Shown here piece by piece: positions 22,265 through 31,117 of a DNA stretch of 64,000 nucleotides; within the stretch, counting starts at the first letter, position 1; each line of letters starts with the position of its first letter. Under the pieces are notes generated by a model. The model saw only the letters and a list, made by a program, of their open reading frames with translations. It was not told the origin of the DNA and ran no database searches. The stretch is taken from NCBI RefSeq assembly GCF_000347635.1, contig NC_020514.1, forward strand, positions 1,922,001-1,986,000, given 5' to 3'. The stretch is from Paraglaciecola psychrophila 170. Lineage in GTDB: Bacteria > Pseudomonadota > Gammaproteobacteria > Enterobacterales > Alteromonadaceae. The position numbers and the translations under genes are program-made.

Positions 22265-24103
22265 ATGACAAAAGAAATTTTAGGAAGCTTTAAGTTATCT
22301 GCTATAGCACTTTCGTTAGCAATAGGTCTATTTGCCTGTGAAGGTGATGATGGTACTACAGGACCAATTGGGAATGTAGGCGAACAAGGAGATAATGGAG
22401 CTGTAGGTGCTGATGGTCAATCAGGACGTTCCGTACCTTTACTAACACGACTCGCTACCGTTCCTAGAGGTGCAGAGGTCACAGGTGCTTTTTTATCAGA
22501 TGCAGGAGATTTGTTCTTTAATGTGCAGCATCCATCTGATGCAAACTCAGAAGAGGATTCAAGCGGTAAAGTGTATAACAGAGGAACGGTTGGTGTACTT
22601 AGTGGTGTGAATTTTAACCGTTTACCTTCCAAAATTGCAGATTCTCCGGTCCCTGAAACTGAATTTGAGCGTCAAACAGTTATGACCGCTTTAGGGGAAT
22701 ATCAGGTGATTGGTCAAACAAATGACGTCTTTGCAGAACTTGGGGCGAAAGGTTTAGCTAAGGGACTGGGGATCCATTATGGCATTATGTCTGGCGACAA
22801 AATTATTGAAAACAATGCACCAGATTTTAACGGCTTTGTTTCTACTGGCGCAAATGAAGGTTATTTGTTTACCAATTGGGAATCGTACCCAGGGGGTATG
22901 AGCCGCATGAAAATTATAAAAGATAACGTAGGTAGCTGGTCTGTCACTGAAGCAATGATGCTTGATTTTGATTCAGTTCAGGGAACTGCCGCTAACTGTT
23001 TTGGTTCGGTTTCTCCATGGGGAACGCCACTTACTTCCGAAGAATGGATTGTTCGTTCAGACGTCAACTCCACTACCGATGCTAGTTGGAATGATCCAGC
23101 CAATACTAGCACCGATAATATGGAAGCACTGACTGCTCCAGATTTCCCTAATCCTTATCGCTACGGATATATTGCAGAAGTAACAGCACCAACAAGTGAT
23201 GCACCTATAGTAGTGAAGCATTTCACCGTTGGGCGTTATGAACATGAAAACTCGACTGTTATGCCTGACCGTAAAACGATGTATTCGTCTCAAGATGATA
23301 CCGGCGGCGTTTTATTCAAATTTATTGCAGATGCAGCTGAAGATTTAACTTCTGGTACGTTATATGGCGCTAAATTGAAGCAAGATGTGGGTAGTACAGA
23401 ACCTGCTACAACTGGCTTTGATGTGACTTGGGTTGAGTTAGCTAAAAGTGACAATGCTACCATCGGAGCTTGGATTGCTGAATATGATGGTATTGGTACT
23501 GATGATTATGTGGAAGGTAAAACAAGCTACATGACTATAGCAGACGTAAAAGCATGGGCTGATGGAGATGCTACTTATCCTCTAGTTGAAAATGGCGGAA
23601 GTTTTGTTACAGCAGGGCAGCCAATGGACGATAGATCTGCTTTTTTGGAGTCTCGTCAAGCAGCAAAAATGAAAGGTGCGACTGCTGAATGGAGAAAACT
23701 TGAAGGTATCAGTATTAATCATGATCGCGCGTTAGAAGCTGTGGGTGGTGTTGAGTCAATTGCAGATGAAAACGTAACCGAAGCCTTTATGTATATCGGT
23801 ATATCGGATATTGATAATACTATGATTGATGATGAAGGTGATATTCAGTTATCTGCCAGAGTGAAAGATTGTGGCGGTGTTTATCGAGCCAAGCTAGAAG
23901 AAAACTATGACCTTGCGCGTATTGAACCTGTTGTTATGGGGGGAACATACCGCTCAACACTAACCGGTGCTGAACGCTGTGATGTCAATCAATTATCTCA
24001 ACCAGATAATGTCATTGTTATGCGTGATGGCCGGATTATCATAGGCGAAGATGGCTTCCAAGAAAATAATACCTTGTGGATGTTCGACCCCAAAGGTGAA
24101 TAA
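22265..24103 (+). CDS. PhoX-like (DUF839) lipoprotein with a collagen-like N-terminal linker
   Basis: 612 residues. A signal peptide ends in the lipobox LFAC (Cys25). Residues 27-54 are about nine Gly-X-Y triplets (GTTGPIGNVGEQGDNGAVG), a collagen-like spacer. The rest is a PhoX/DUF839 beta-propeller with GYLFTNWESYPGGMSRM and TVMPDRKTMYSSQDDTGG, where VMPDRKT-type Asp/Glu clusters would hold calcium and iron in true PhoX phosphatases. Catalytic activity is inferred only. It is 76 bp upstream of a di-haem lipoprotein gene on the same strand. Confidence 0.82.
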   Translation: MTKEILGSFKLSAIALSLAIGLFACEGDDGTTGPIGNVGEQGDNGAVGADGQSGRSVPLLTRLATVPRGAEVTGAFLSDAGDLFFNVQHPSDANSEEDSSGKVYNRGTVGVLSGVNFNRLPSKIADSPVPETEFERQTVMTALGEYQVIGQTNDVFAELGAKGLAKGLGIHYGIMSGDKIIENNAPDFNGFVSTGANEGYLFTNWESYPGGMSRMKIIKDNVGSWSVTEAMMLDFDSVQGTAANCFGSVSPWGTPLTSEEWIVRSDVNSTTDASWNDPANTSTDNMEALTAPDFPNPYRYGYIAEVTAPTSDAPIVVKHFTVGRYEHENSTVMPDRKTMYSSQDDTGGVLFKFIADAAEDLTSGTLYGAKLKQDVGSTEPATTGFDVTWVELAKSDNATIGAWIAEYDGIGTDDYVEGKTSYMTIADVKAWADGDATYPLVENGGSFVTAGQPMDDRSAFLESRQAAKMKGATAEWRKLEGISINHDRALEAVGGVESIADENVTEAFMYIGISDIDNTMIDDEGDIQLSARVKDCGGVYRAKLEENYDLARIEPVVMGGTYRSTLTGAERCDVNQLSQPDNVIVMRDGRIIIGEDGFQENNTLWMFDPKGE

Positions 24104-24179
24104 ATCACTCTGACTATAAATCAAGCCTTAGGCACGACTGCTTAGGGCTTCATTTGATCTAATTTATAAAGAATAAGCC

Positions 24180-25865
24180 ATGTATCATAAACTAATACTA
24201 TTAAGCTGTTTATTGCTGTTGGCAAGTTGTGGCAACGAAAACAGTGTATCTGAACATTTGCTCGCTTCAAATATGCAAACCACTAATACGCCTTATGTTG
24301 AAACAGACGTCATTCCAGCTCTAGCATATATAGAACATAGTGAAGTATACAACGCTGAGTCTGTTATCCCGCCTCAGTGTTATACCAAAACAGATGGCAG
24401 TAATAACCCCTGTTATGCTTGTCACCAGTCATATAAGTACGATGAAATGCGACCTAACACTATGAATGATGGTGGGCTTCAAGGCGAATATGCGTTTTCA
24501 GAGCTAGGCACTAAAAATCATTGGAAGAACTTATTTGTGGATAGGAGCGAACTGATAAAAGGGGTATCTGACGACTCGATTAAACAATGGATCAAACAAG
24601 ACAATTACACTGCATTTATTGAACGATTTTCTAAGGATCCGAACTGGAAAGGCGAGATAACACCTATTAAAAATCTAGCAGAGCCTAGCCAGGCATTTGA
24701 TGAATTAGGCATGGCAAAAGATGGCAGTCATTGGGTAGCATTTAACTATAAGCCTTTCCCTAGCACTTTTTGGCCGACTAATGGCTCAACTGGAGACGCT
24801 ATGATCCGCTTACCTAAGGTGTTTAGGCAAAAAGATCAATTATTTTCACAGGACGTGTACTTCGCTAATCTTGGGTTGCTGGAAATGGTATTTAAGGAAA
24901 CTAATGAAATCAGTATTCCCCCTGTATCTGAACTGATCATAGGTGAAGATATTGATGGCGATGGCAAACTTTCAGCAGAAACCAATCGGATTAAACGCCG
25001 AACACACTATGTTGGTGATGCCGCTACAGAAACGCTGGCACATTTGTTATATCCAGAATATACCGAATTTTTACATACGGTGCGTTACATCGGTGTAAAT
25101 GATGATGGCAGTATTTACAACGCCCAGCGTATGAAAGAAGTGCGCTACATGAAAAAACATAGTTTCAAATCGAAGGCAGAACTTGCATCTGAATATTATT
25201 TAGAAGCTAAAGAAAAGAATTTTGAAAACTTGCCACAAGTTCATTTATTGGGTGATAAAGGAGTCAACAGTAATATGGGGTGGACGCTTAATGCTTACAT
25301 TGAAGATATAGATGGTGAATTGCGTCAACAACACGGGCAAGAACTCGCATTTTGCAGTGGTTGTCATAAAACAATCGGGGCTACTTTCGATCAAACGTTT
25401 TCATTTCCCAGAAAGGTTGAAGGTGCAGCAGGTTGGGGATACATCAACTTAAAAAACCAGCAAGACGTTCCTAATAAGGGGGAACAGCTTGGTGAGTTTC
25501 TCACTTATTTTCAGCGAGTGGGCGGGGGAGATGAGTTCCGTCAGAATACAGAAATGCTTGAGCGTTGGTTTAAGAAAAATGGTGATGTGGACTTGGATAA
25601 AGTTGCCAAAGCTGGATCTGTCTATGATTTGATCACGCCTTCATCTAGACGTGCTTTAGATTTAAATAAAGCTTATTTAACTATTGTCAAAGAGCAGAGT
25701 TATATCTTCGGTCGCGACGCGACCATTACTGCGGCGAAAAATGTCTTACAACGAGTAGATGAAAATCAAGCTCCTTTGGCGAAAGAGCATCGCTACCAAT
25801 GGGACATGCGCCTTGATTGGCGTAAACAGTTAAGTACTGATGTCAGTATGTTGGACCAGCCTTAG
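24180..25865 (+). CDS. Di-haem c-type cytochrome lipoprotein, function unknown
   Basis: 561 residues with a lipoprotein signal (LLLLASCGNE, Cys17). Two CxxCH haem c attachment motifs are present: CYACHQSY near residue 78 and CSGCHKTIGA near 395. The region between contains an EF-hand-like loop DIDGDGKLSAE (about 258-268), a possible calcium site. No enzyme family was recognised. It is followed by a membrane protein overlapping its stop by one base and preceded by the PhoX-like gene, so the three are probably one operon exporting a cell-surface redox module. Confidence 0.75.
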   Translation: MYHKLILLSCLLLLASCGNENSVSEHLLASNMQTTNTPYVETDVIPALAYIEHSEVYNAESVIPPQCYTKTDGSNNPCYACHQSYKYDEMRPNTMNDGGLQGEYAFSELGTKNHWKNLFVDRSELIKGVSDDSIKQWIKQDNYTAFIERFSKDPNWKGEITPIKNLAEPSQAFDELGMAKDGSHWVAFNYKPFPSTFWPTNGSTGDAMIRLPKVFRQKDQLFSQDVYFANLGLLEMVFKETNEISIPPVSELIIGEDIDGDGKLSAETNRIKRRTHYVGDAATETLAHLLYPEYTEFLHTVRYIGVNDDGSIYNAQRMKEVRYMKKHSFKSKAELASEYYLEAKEKNFENLPQVHLLGDKGVNSNMGWTLNAYIEDIDGELRQQHGQELAFCSGCHKTIGATFDQTFSFPRKVEGAAGWGYINLKNQQDVPNKGEQLGEFLTYFQRVGGGDEFRQNTEMLERWFKKNGDVDLDKVAKAGSVYDLITPSSRRALDLNKAYLTIVKEQSYIFGRDATITAAKNVLQRVDENQAPLAKEHRYQWDMRLDWRKQLSTDVSMLDQP

Positions 25866-26581
25866 TGGACTTTCCCTTGTTTGACTTTGTATTAGCCAGT
25901 TTGTTGATGGGCTTAGGCATTGGTCTCGATGTCGCCATTGCCACAGCTGCTAGAGCAAAACAATTGTCAACTATTCGCTTAGCATCCGTGTGGATTGTGG
26001 GCGTGTCCGTTACACATACCATTTTCCCAATGTTCGGTTATCTGTTGACGTATTTTAGTATTAAGATGCAACCTGCTATTGAACCGATTATTGGTTTACT
26101 GGCTTTTACTTGTATTTTTTATTATTTGAAAAGTGAATTAACCGAATTCGCCCAACCGAAAAAACAAGGTGAAGATAAACAACTAATGGTGACTCTTGGC
26201 TTGATTTTAGCCGTCAGTTGGGATGCGTTGTGGTCTGGTCCAGCTAAGTCTGCACAGGTGATAGGTTGGCCAGAGTTTTGGATATGGATATCATTCTTGT
26301 TGGTCGGGGTATTTGTATCTGTGCTGGCAATAGCCAGTTTGAGTTTCGCGCTACATGCACAGCGGTCAATCGAGGAGAGTCGTATGTCAAGATGGCTTAG
26401 TCTTTGGGTACAGTATTCAGTTATCGGTTATTTCGGATTGTTAGCAATGCTTAGATATACGCTAAACATCCATATTTATTGGTGGCAAGTGTTACTTCTG
26501 TCAGCTTTATTGATTGCGATAGCGATGAGCTTATTAATAGTCAAAGCAGCTAATAATCAAGTTAGTCGGACTGCAGATTAA
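25865..26581 (+). CDS. Polytopic membrane protein resembling MntP-type metal exporters
   Basis: 238 residues with six predicted transmembrane segments. The first, LMGLGIGLDVAIATAARA, and the fourth, LAVSWDALWSGPAKSA, each carry an Asp in a small-residue context, as in the two-fold repeat of MntP/LysE-superfamily exporters. Assignment to MntP is tentative. The GTG start overlaps the stop of the cytochrome gene (TAGTG), implying coupled translation. Confidence 0.6.
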   Translation: MDFPLFDFVLASLLMGLGIGLDVAIATAARAKQLSTIRLASVWIVGVSVTHTIFPMFGYLLTYFSIKMQPAIEPIIGLLAFTCIFYYLKSELTEFAQPKKQGEDKQLMVTLGLILAVSWDALWSGPAKSAQVIGWPEFWIWISFLLVGVFVSVLAIASLSFALHAQRSIEESRMSRWLSLWVQYSVIGYFGLLAMLRYTLNIHIYWWQVLLLSALLIAIAMSLLIVKAANNQVSRTAD

Positions 26582-27323
26582 GCGAGCTTAGCGTTGTATG
26601 TTCTTCTGATACTTTAAGAACGCTGCCTTGATCATACCAATCACCTAACACTATTCGCTGAGCTGGCTGGCCGTCAATTTCTAATCGGTGTATGGCAGGC
26701 CTATGAGTATGTCCGTGTATCAGCTTTTTGACTGCAAACTTTTGCATGCATGTTATGACTTCTTGTGATGTGACATCCATGATTTCAGCGCTCAGCTTAG
26801 ATTGTTTCTGTTTGCTGGTAGCGCGACCTTTGCTGGCGAGCTTGCGGCGTGTCGATAAAGGTAAGCTCAACATAATTCTTGGCCACCACCAACTGCGAGC
26901 CTTTTTACGAAAAGCTTGATACTCGATGTCCATAGTACACAGTTCATCGCCATGCATTATAAGAGTTGGCTCGCCGTATAAATCGATTACCACTTGTTCT
27001 GGCAATATTTTAAAACCTGCTTGTGTAGCAAAGCGCTGGCGGATTAAAAAGTCTCGATTGCCATGAATAAAATAAATAGGCACGCCAGATTGTCGTAAGG
27101 TGCTAAATGCCTTAGCAATGCTCAACGTAAAACTGTTTTGATCGTCGTCGCCAATCCATACCTCAAACAAATCCCCTAATACATATAAAGCGTCAGCTTG
27201 TGGTGCTTTTTCACGCAGAAACTCAAAAAAACATTGATTAATGTCATCTCTGGCAGCAGATAAATGTAAATCGGAAATAAAGTATGTAAAAGGAGTCGGT
27301 GAATTCGATGGGGTCAGAGTCAT
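26562..27323 (-). CDS. lpxH: UDP-2,3-diacylglucosamine diphosphatase
   Basis: 253 residues of the calcineurin-like metallophosphoesterase fold. The metal motifs SDLHLSA, YVLGDLFEVWIGDDD, HGNRDFL and HGHTHRP appear in order. LpxH removes UMP from UDP-2,3-diacylglucosamine in lipid A synthesis at the inner membrane. It overlaps the end of the convergent MntP-like gene by 20 bp and lies downstream of ppiB, as in E. coli. Confidence 0.95.
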   Translation of the reverse strand: MTLTPSNSPTPFTYFISDLHLSAARDDINQCFFEFLREKAPQADALYVLGDLFEVWIGDDDQNSFTLSIAKAFSTLRQSGVPIYFIHGNRDFLIRQRFATQAGFKILPEQVVIDLYGEPTLIMHGDELCTMDIEYQAFRKKARSWWWPRIMLSLPLSTRRKLASKGRATSKQKQSKLSAEIMDVTSQEVITCMQKFAVKKLIHGHTHRPAIHRLEIDGQPAQRIVLGDWYDQGSVLKVSEEHTTLSSLNLQSD

Positions 27324-27352
27324 TGATTTATCTGTTATCTAATAAATTCGGG

Positions 27353-27391
27353 ATCAGTGGGATTAAAATCATTGATTTTAATCCCACTGAT
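27353..27391. repeat. 18-bp perfect inverted repeat between ppiB and lpxH
   Basis: ATCAGTGGGATTAAAATC and its exact complement surround a 3-nt loop. It lies between the ppiB stop and the lpxH start on the same strand. No T-run follows, so it may be an mRNA stability or processing hairpin rather than a terminator. Confidence 0.85.
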
Positions 27392-27405
27392 TAACCTTTT
27401 GTATG

Positions 27406-27900
27406 TTATTCGACTATTTCAGCTTTTTGAATAACTACATCTTCTACAGGCACATCTTGATGATAACCAGAATTACCAGTCGCTACAGCTCTAATTTTTT
27501 CAACTACATCCATACCATCAGAAACTTCTGCAAATACGCAGTATCCCCAACCATCAGTACTTTCACTTCTGAAGTTTAAAAAGCTATTATCCCCGACATT
27601 AATAAAAAACTGTGCGGTAGCAGAATGAGGTTCGTTAGTGCGTGCCATGGCTACTGTGCCAAGGTTATTGACTAAACCATTATTGGCTTCGTTTTGGATT
27701 GTCGCTTTGCTTTCTTTTTGATCCATGCCCGGTTCAAATCCGCCGCCTTGGACCATAAAACCGTCAATCACCCGATGAAAAATTGTGTTGTCGTAAAAAC
27801 CTTCTTTTACATAGTCCAAAAAGTTGGCAACTGTAATAGGGGCTTTGTCGGCAAATAAAGTTAGAGTGATAACACCATAATTGGTATGGATTTTAACCAT
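27406..27900 (-). CDS. ppiB: Peptidyl-prolyl cis-trans isomerase B (cyclophilin)
   Basis: 164 residues, the full cytoplasmic cyclophilin length. [16 protein letters not shown] and [18 protein letters not shown] carry the catalytic Arg-Phe-Gln residues. No signal peptide is present, so it is the cytoplasmic form. It is divergent from cysS and upstream of lpxH. Confidence 0.95.
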   Translation of the reverse strand: MVKIHTNYGVITLTLFADKAPITVANFLDYVKEGFYDNTIFHRVIDGFMVQGGGFEPGMDQKESKATIQNEANNGLVNNLGTVAMARTNEPHSATAQFFINVGDNSFLNFRSESTDGWGYCVFAEVSDGMDVVEKIRAVATGNSGYHQDVPVEDVVIQKAEIVE

Positions 27901-28072
27901 GAAATAAATCCTTAATTGAGCAATATAGAAATAACTTTTACATTCTAGCCTAAAAGTGAATGTTTTTTAAGGCCTTAACAGTGATTGGCTGATGCAGCAT
28001 AGGTTTCTCGGTGATAGAATCCCGTTTTTAAATACTTTCGTTACTATTCATACATCAGAGGATTTTGATTCA

Positions 28073-29452
28073 ATGTTACATATATACAACACCCTAACCC
28101 GTCAGAAAGAGCAATTTAAACCATTGCAAGCAGGTAAGGTGGGGTTGTATGTATGCGGTATTACTGTTTATGACGTATGTCACGTTGGGCACGCCCGTAC
28201 TTATTTGAGTTTCGATTTAATGGTGCGCTATATGCGCTCTCGTGGACTTGAAGTGAAGTATGTTCGTAACATTACCGATGTAGACGATAAAATTATCTCA
28301 AGAGCGAATGAGCAAGGTTTAACCCCAGATCAGTTTACTGAAAAAACCATAGCGCGTATGCATGAAGATTTTGCGGCTATCGGTTTACTTGAGCCTGATG
28401 TTGAACCGCGCGTTACCACCCATATCCCTGAGATTATCAACGTAATTCAGCGCCTTATCGATAAAGGGTATGCCTATCAGGCGGACAGTGGCGATGTGCT
28501 GTTCGAAGTCAGTACCTACGCCGACTATGGAAGACTAGGACGACAAGACCTAGATCAGCTTAATTCTGGATCACGTGTTGCAGTGGCTGCTGAAAAGCGC
28601 GATCCACTAGACTTCGTATTATGGAAATCAGTTAAACCGGGTGAGCCTTTCTGGGAGTCTCCTTGGGGCAATGGACGACCGGGTTGGCATATCGAATGTT
28701 CCGCTATGAATCACAAACATTTAGGTGAACATTTTGATATCCATGGAGGTGGTTCTGATTTGACCTTTCCCCATCATGAAAACGAAGTGGCTCAATCTTG
28801 CTGCGCGTTTGATACACCTTATGTGAATTATTGGATGCACACCGGAATGGTGCAAGTAAACCAAGAAAAAATGTCTAAATCACTTGGTAATTTCTTTACT
28901 TTGCGAGATGTCTTAGAAGTATACGATGCCGAAACTGTACGTTATTTCTTAATGTCTGCTCAGTACCGCAGTCAGTTAAGCTATTCAGATAGTTTTATTC
29001 AACAAGCTCGCGCTTCACTAGAGCGTTTGTATACCGCTTTGCGCGATGTTACGCCGAATATGGATGTTGATGTCTCGATGGGGGATTATCAAACGCGTTT
29101 TAATCAAGCTATGGATGATGACTTTAATACGCCTGAAGCTTTCGCAATATTGTTCGACTTGGCCAAAGAAATCAATAAATCTGATGAACAGCAAGCTGCC
29201 GATTTAGCCGGTGTGATGATAAAATTGGCAGATATCCTAGGCATCTTACAACAAGCACCGAATGACTTTTTACAAGGCTCCGCAGGTGGTGTTCAGGATG
29301 ACGTTTTTGAAATTGAAGCATTGATCAAAGCTCGTAACGATGCACGGACTAACAAAGACTGGGCTGCGGCTGATGCTGCACGAGATGCGCTAAACGCATT
29401 AAATGTGGTGCTTGAAGACTCAGCCAATGGCACAACTTGGAGACGCAGTTAA
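28073..29452 (+). CDS. cysS: Cysteinyl-tRNA synthetase
   Basis: ATG 28073, preceded by GAGG, gives [15 protein letters not shown] and 459 residues, matching E. coli CysS; the frame is open upstream to 27992 but that part is not conserved. The class I signatures are [12 protein letters not shown] and [11 protein letters not shown]. Zinc-binding residues are Cys in [10 protein letters not shown] and in GWHIECSAM with a HENEVAQ segment. A perfect hairpin follows the stop. Confidence 0.96.
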   Translation: MLHIYNTLTRQKEQFKPLQAGKVGLYVCGITVYDVCHVGHARTYLSFDLMVRYMRSRGLEVKYVRNITDVDDKIISRANEQGLTPDQFTEKTIARMHEDFAAIGLLEPDVEPRVTTHIPEIINVIQRLIDKGYAYQADSGDVLFEVSTYADYGRLGRQDLDQLNSGSRVAVAAEKRDPLDFVLWKSVKPGEPFWESPWGNGRPGWHIECSAMNHKHLGEHFDIHGGGSDLTFPHHENEVAQSCCAFDTPYVNYWMHTGMVQVNQEKMSKSLGNFFTLRDVLEVYDAETVRYFLMSAQYRSQLSYSDSFIQQARASLERLYTALRDVTPNMDVDVSMGDYQTRFNQAMDDDFNTPEAFAILFDLAKEINKSDEQQAADLAGVMIKLADILGILQQAPNDFLQGSAGGVQDDVFEIEALIKARNDARTNKDWAAADAARDALNALNVVLEDSANGTTWRRS

Positions 29453-29463
29453 ATTTTCAGCAA

Positions 29464-29487
29464 AAGCTCCAATTCTTATTGGAGCTT
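29464..29487 (+). terminator. Terminator downstream of cysS
   Basis: AAGCTCCAAT and ATTGGAGCTT form a perfect 10-bp stem with a 4-nt loop a few bases after the cysS stop. The T-run is short. Confidence 0.7.
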
Positions 29488-29618
29488 ACTCGTTTTGATT
29501 TATTGAAGTTGAGTCGTAGATTAATATTATGCTATGGAGGATTTTTGTTATTCATTGAGGTTAATGAGTGATTTTATATTTTTTATGAATGTTTATTCAA
29601 ACAAACCAATCAATTAAG

Positions 29619-30029
29619 TTATAACCAGCGCCTCACCTTTTTCTTGTAGAAAACATACTCTTCCCCAAAAATTATTTCGATGATGCGTTCTTCAGATTTA
29701 GTTTGAAATTCTGTGATGTAAAGGATAAAAGCGGGCAGGGTGATGAAACTGTAGACGTTACCAAATTTAAAAATGGCTGCAATAATTATGAGTTGCATGC
29801 CCAAATACATGGGGTTTCTGGTGACACGATAGATATCGCCTGATACCAGATAACTGGTCTTTTTGGGTTTGGTAGGATCAATTGTGGTTTTGGCTTTCCT
29901 AAACTCCCAGATGTCTGCAAAAGCCACCAATATTCCAGAGGCGCCAATATGCCAAAGCAGGGCAAAAAATATAGATGGCATTGGCAATAGCGGTAAGAAA
30001 TGACTTAACCCATAGGATAAGACTGACAA
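29619..30029 (-). CDS. Isoprenylcysteine carboxyl methyltransferase-family membrane protein
   Basis: 136 residues with about three to four transmembrane segments and the signature VTRNPMYLGMQLIIIA followed by the E-E-R-I / FGEEYVFYKKKVRRWL tail of the ICMT/PEMT family. These are SAM-dependent methyltransferases in membranes; the substrate in bacteria is usually unknown. It may share a transcript with the upstream voltage-sensor-like gene, whose stop lies 29 bp before its start. Confidence 0.8.
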   Translation of the reverse strand: MSVLSYGLSHFLPLLPMPSIFFALLWHIGASGILVAFADIWEFRKAKTTIDPTKPKKTSYLVSGDIYRVTRNPMYLGMQLIIIAAIFKFGNVYSFITLPAFILYITEFQTKSEERIIEIIFGEEYVFYKKKVRRWL

Positions 30030-30058
30030 ACAATACTATGGGAGGATGGACTTTCATC

Positions 30059-31093
30059 TCAAGTGATTTCATCTAATGATGTATCCACTTGAGGATCTTT
30101 ACTGTCAAATGAGTCTTTCCAACGCTGCTGCGATACATGTTGTTTAACCAACTCTAGACATTCATTTACAATTAATAACACTTCTTGGTCGAGCATATGG
30201 TCTTCGCTGGAGAAACGGCCAATTCCATGCTCAACAAAGTCATCTATTTTATCTGGAGTGATATCTTTTAATAGATTGATTATCGATTGTGTGACGATAT
30301 CGGTGACCGACTTCTCTAAGGTTTTTTCTATGGTGCTACCCAGCATAGGAACCAATTTCAAGGTGGATACTTGTGAATTACCGCGTACCGCCTTACCTAC
30401 ACTCTTTTGAACGTGACTGCGAACAGATTCACCATGATCGTCGTGTTCTATGGATTCACCAATATGCACCATTACTGAGGATAACCATTGGGTTAAAATG
30501 GGTAAACGACTGGCTAGAACTTGTTGGCTGATATCTTCTATTAAAGGTGAACCTGCAGCGATATCTTTTTGCGCATCAGATAATACTTTAACCACAATTC
30601 GGTCACTGAGTTCTTCAACCAACACATCGTAATAAAAAATAATAAATCGATACACTGCGGTATTGCGTAAATCGATAATTTCATACTTTTGAAGTCGGTA
30701 AAAAATAGAAAATATCCGTAAAAACCGGAATATTCTTGCTCCACCCAAAGGAATACAACCAATTAAATCGTACCAATGAATAAAGGGGAAAAAGTACCAG
30801 CGAACATAGGTTTTACGCATGACTGATGCTATCCAACGAATACAAAATTCAGTCAGAAAAACAACCACAAAAGCTAAGTCATAGAGTACAAAGTTTTCAT
30901 GGACTGGCGCATAACCCGTTACTAAGTCTGGCGATATAGACGCTAAGACAGACTTAAACGCTTGGGTGGCAAATAACCCATCAAATAGTAGCCAGATTAA
31001 GTTGATGATGAGTAATGCAAGCATCAATAAATCAAGAATTATCCATGGTCCTTCATGGCTAGATTTAAGTTTGGAATAACTAAAGTTAAGCAT
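30059..31093 (-). CDS. Ion-transporter-like membrane protein with a voltage-sensor-type S4 segment
   Basis: 344 residues. Helices are seen at about 20-40, 70-92 and 105-120, and the segment GARIFRFLRIFSIFYRLQKY has Arg at every third position, as in S4 of voltage-sensor domains. There is no recognisable pore-loop selectivity filter, so it resembles a sensor without a channel. The C-terminal half is soluble and helical with acidic and amphipathic stretches. It lies between mltD and the ICMT-like gene on the same strand. Function unknown. Confidence 0.7.
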   Translation of the reverse strand: MLNFSYSKLKSSHEGPWIILDLLMLALLIINLIWLLFDGLFATQAFKSVLASISPDLVTGYAPVHENFVLYDLAFVVVFLTEFCIRWIASVMRKTYVRWYFFPFIHWYDLIGCIPLGGARIFRFLRIFSIFYRLQKYEIIDLRNTAVYRFIIFYYDVLVEELSDRIVVKVLSDAQKDIAAGSPLIEDISQQVLASRLPILTQWLSSVMVHIGESIEHDDHGESVRSHVQKSVGKAVRGNSQVSTLKLVPMLGSTIEKTLEKSVTDIVTQSIINLLKDITPDKIDDFVEHGIGRFSSEDHMLDQEVLLIVNECLELVKQHVSQQRWKDSFDSKDPQVDTSLDEIT

Positions 31094-31117
31094 TAATAAA
31101 ATAGCCGTTTTTGCATA

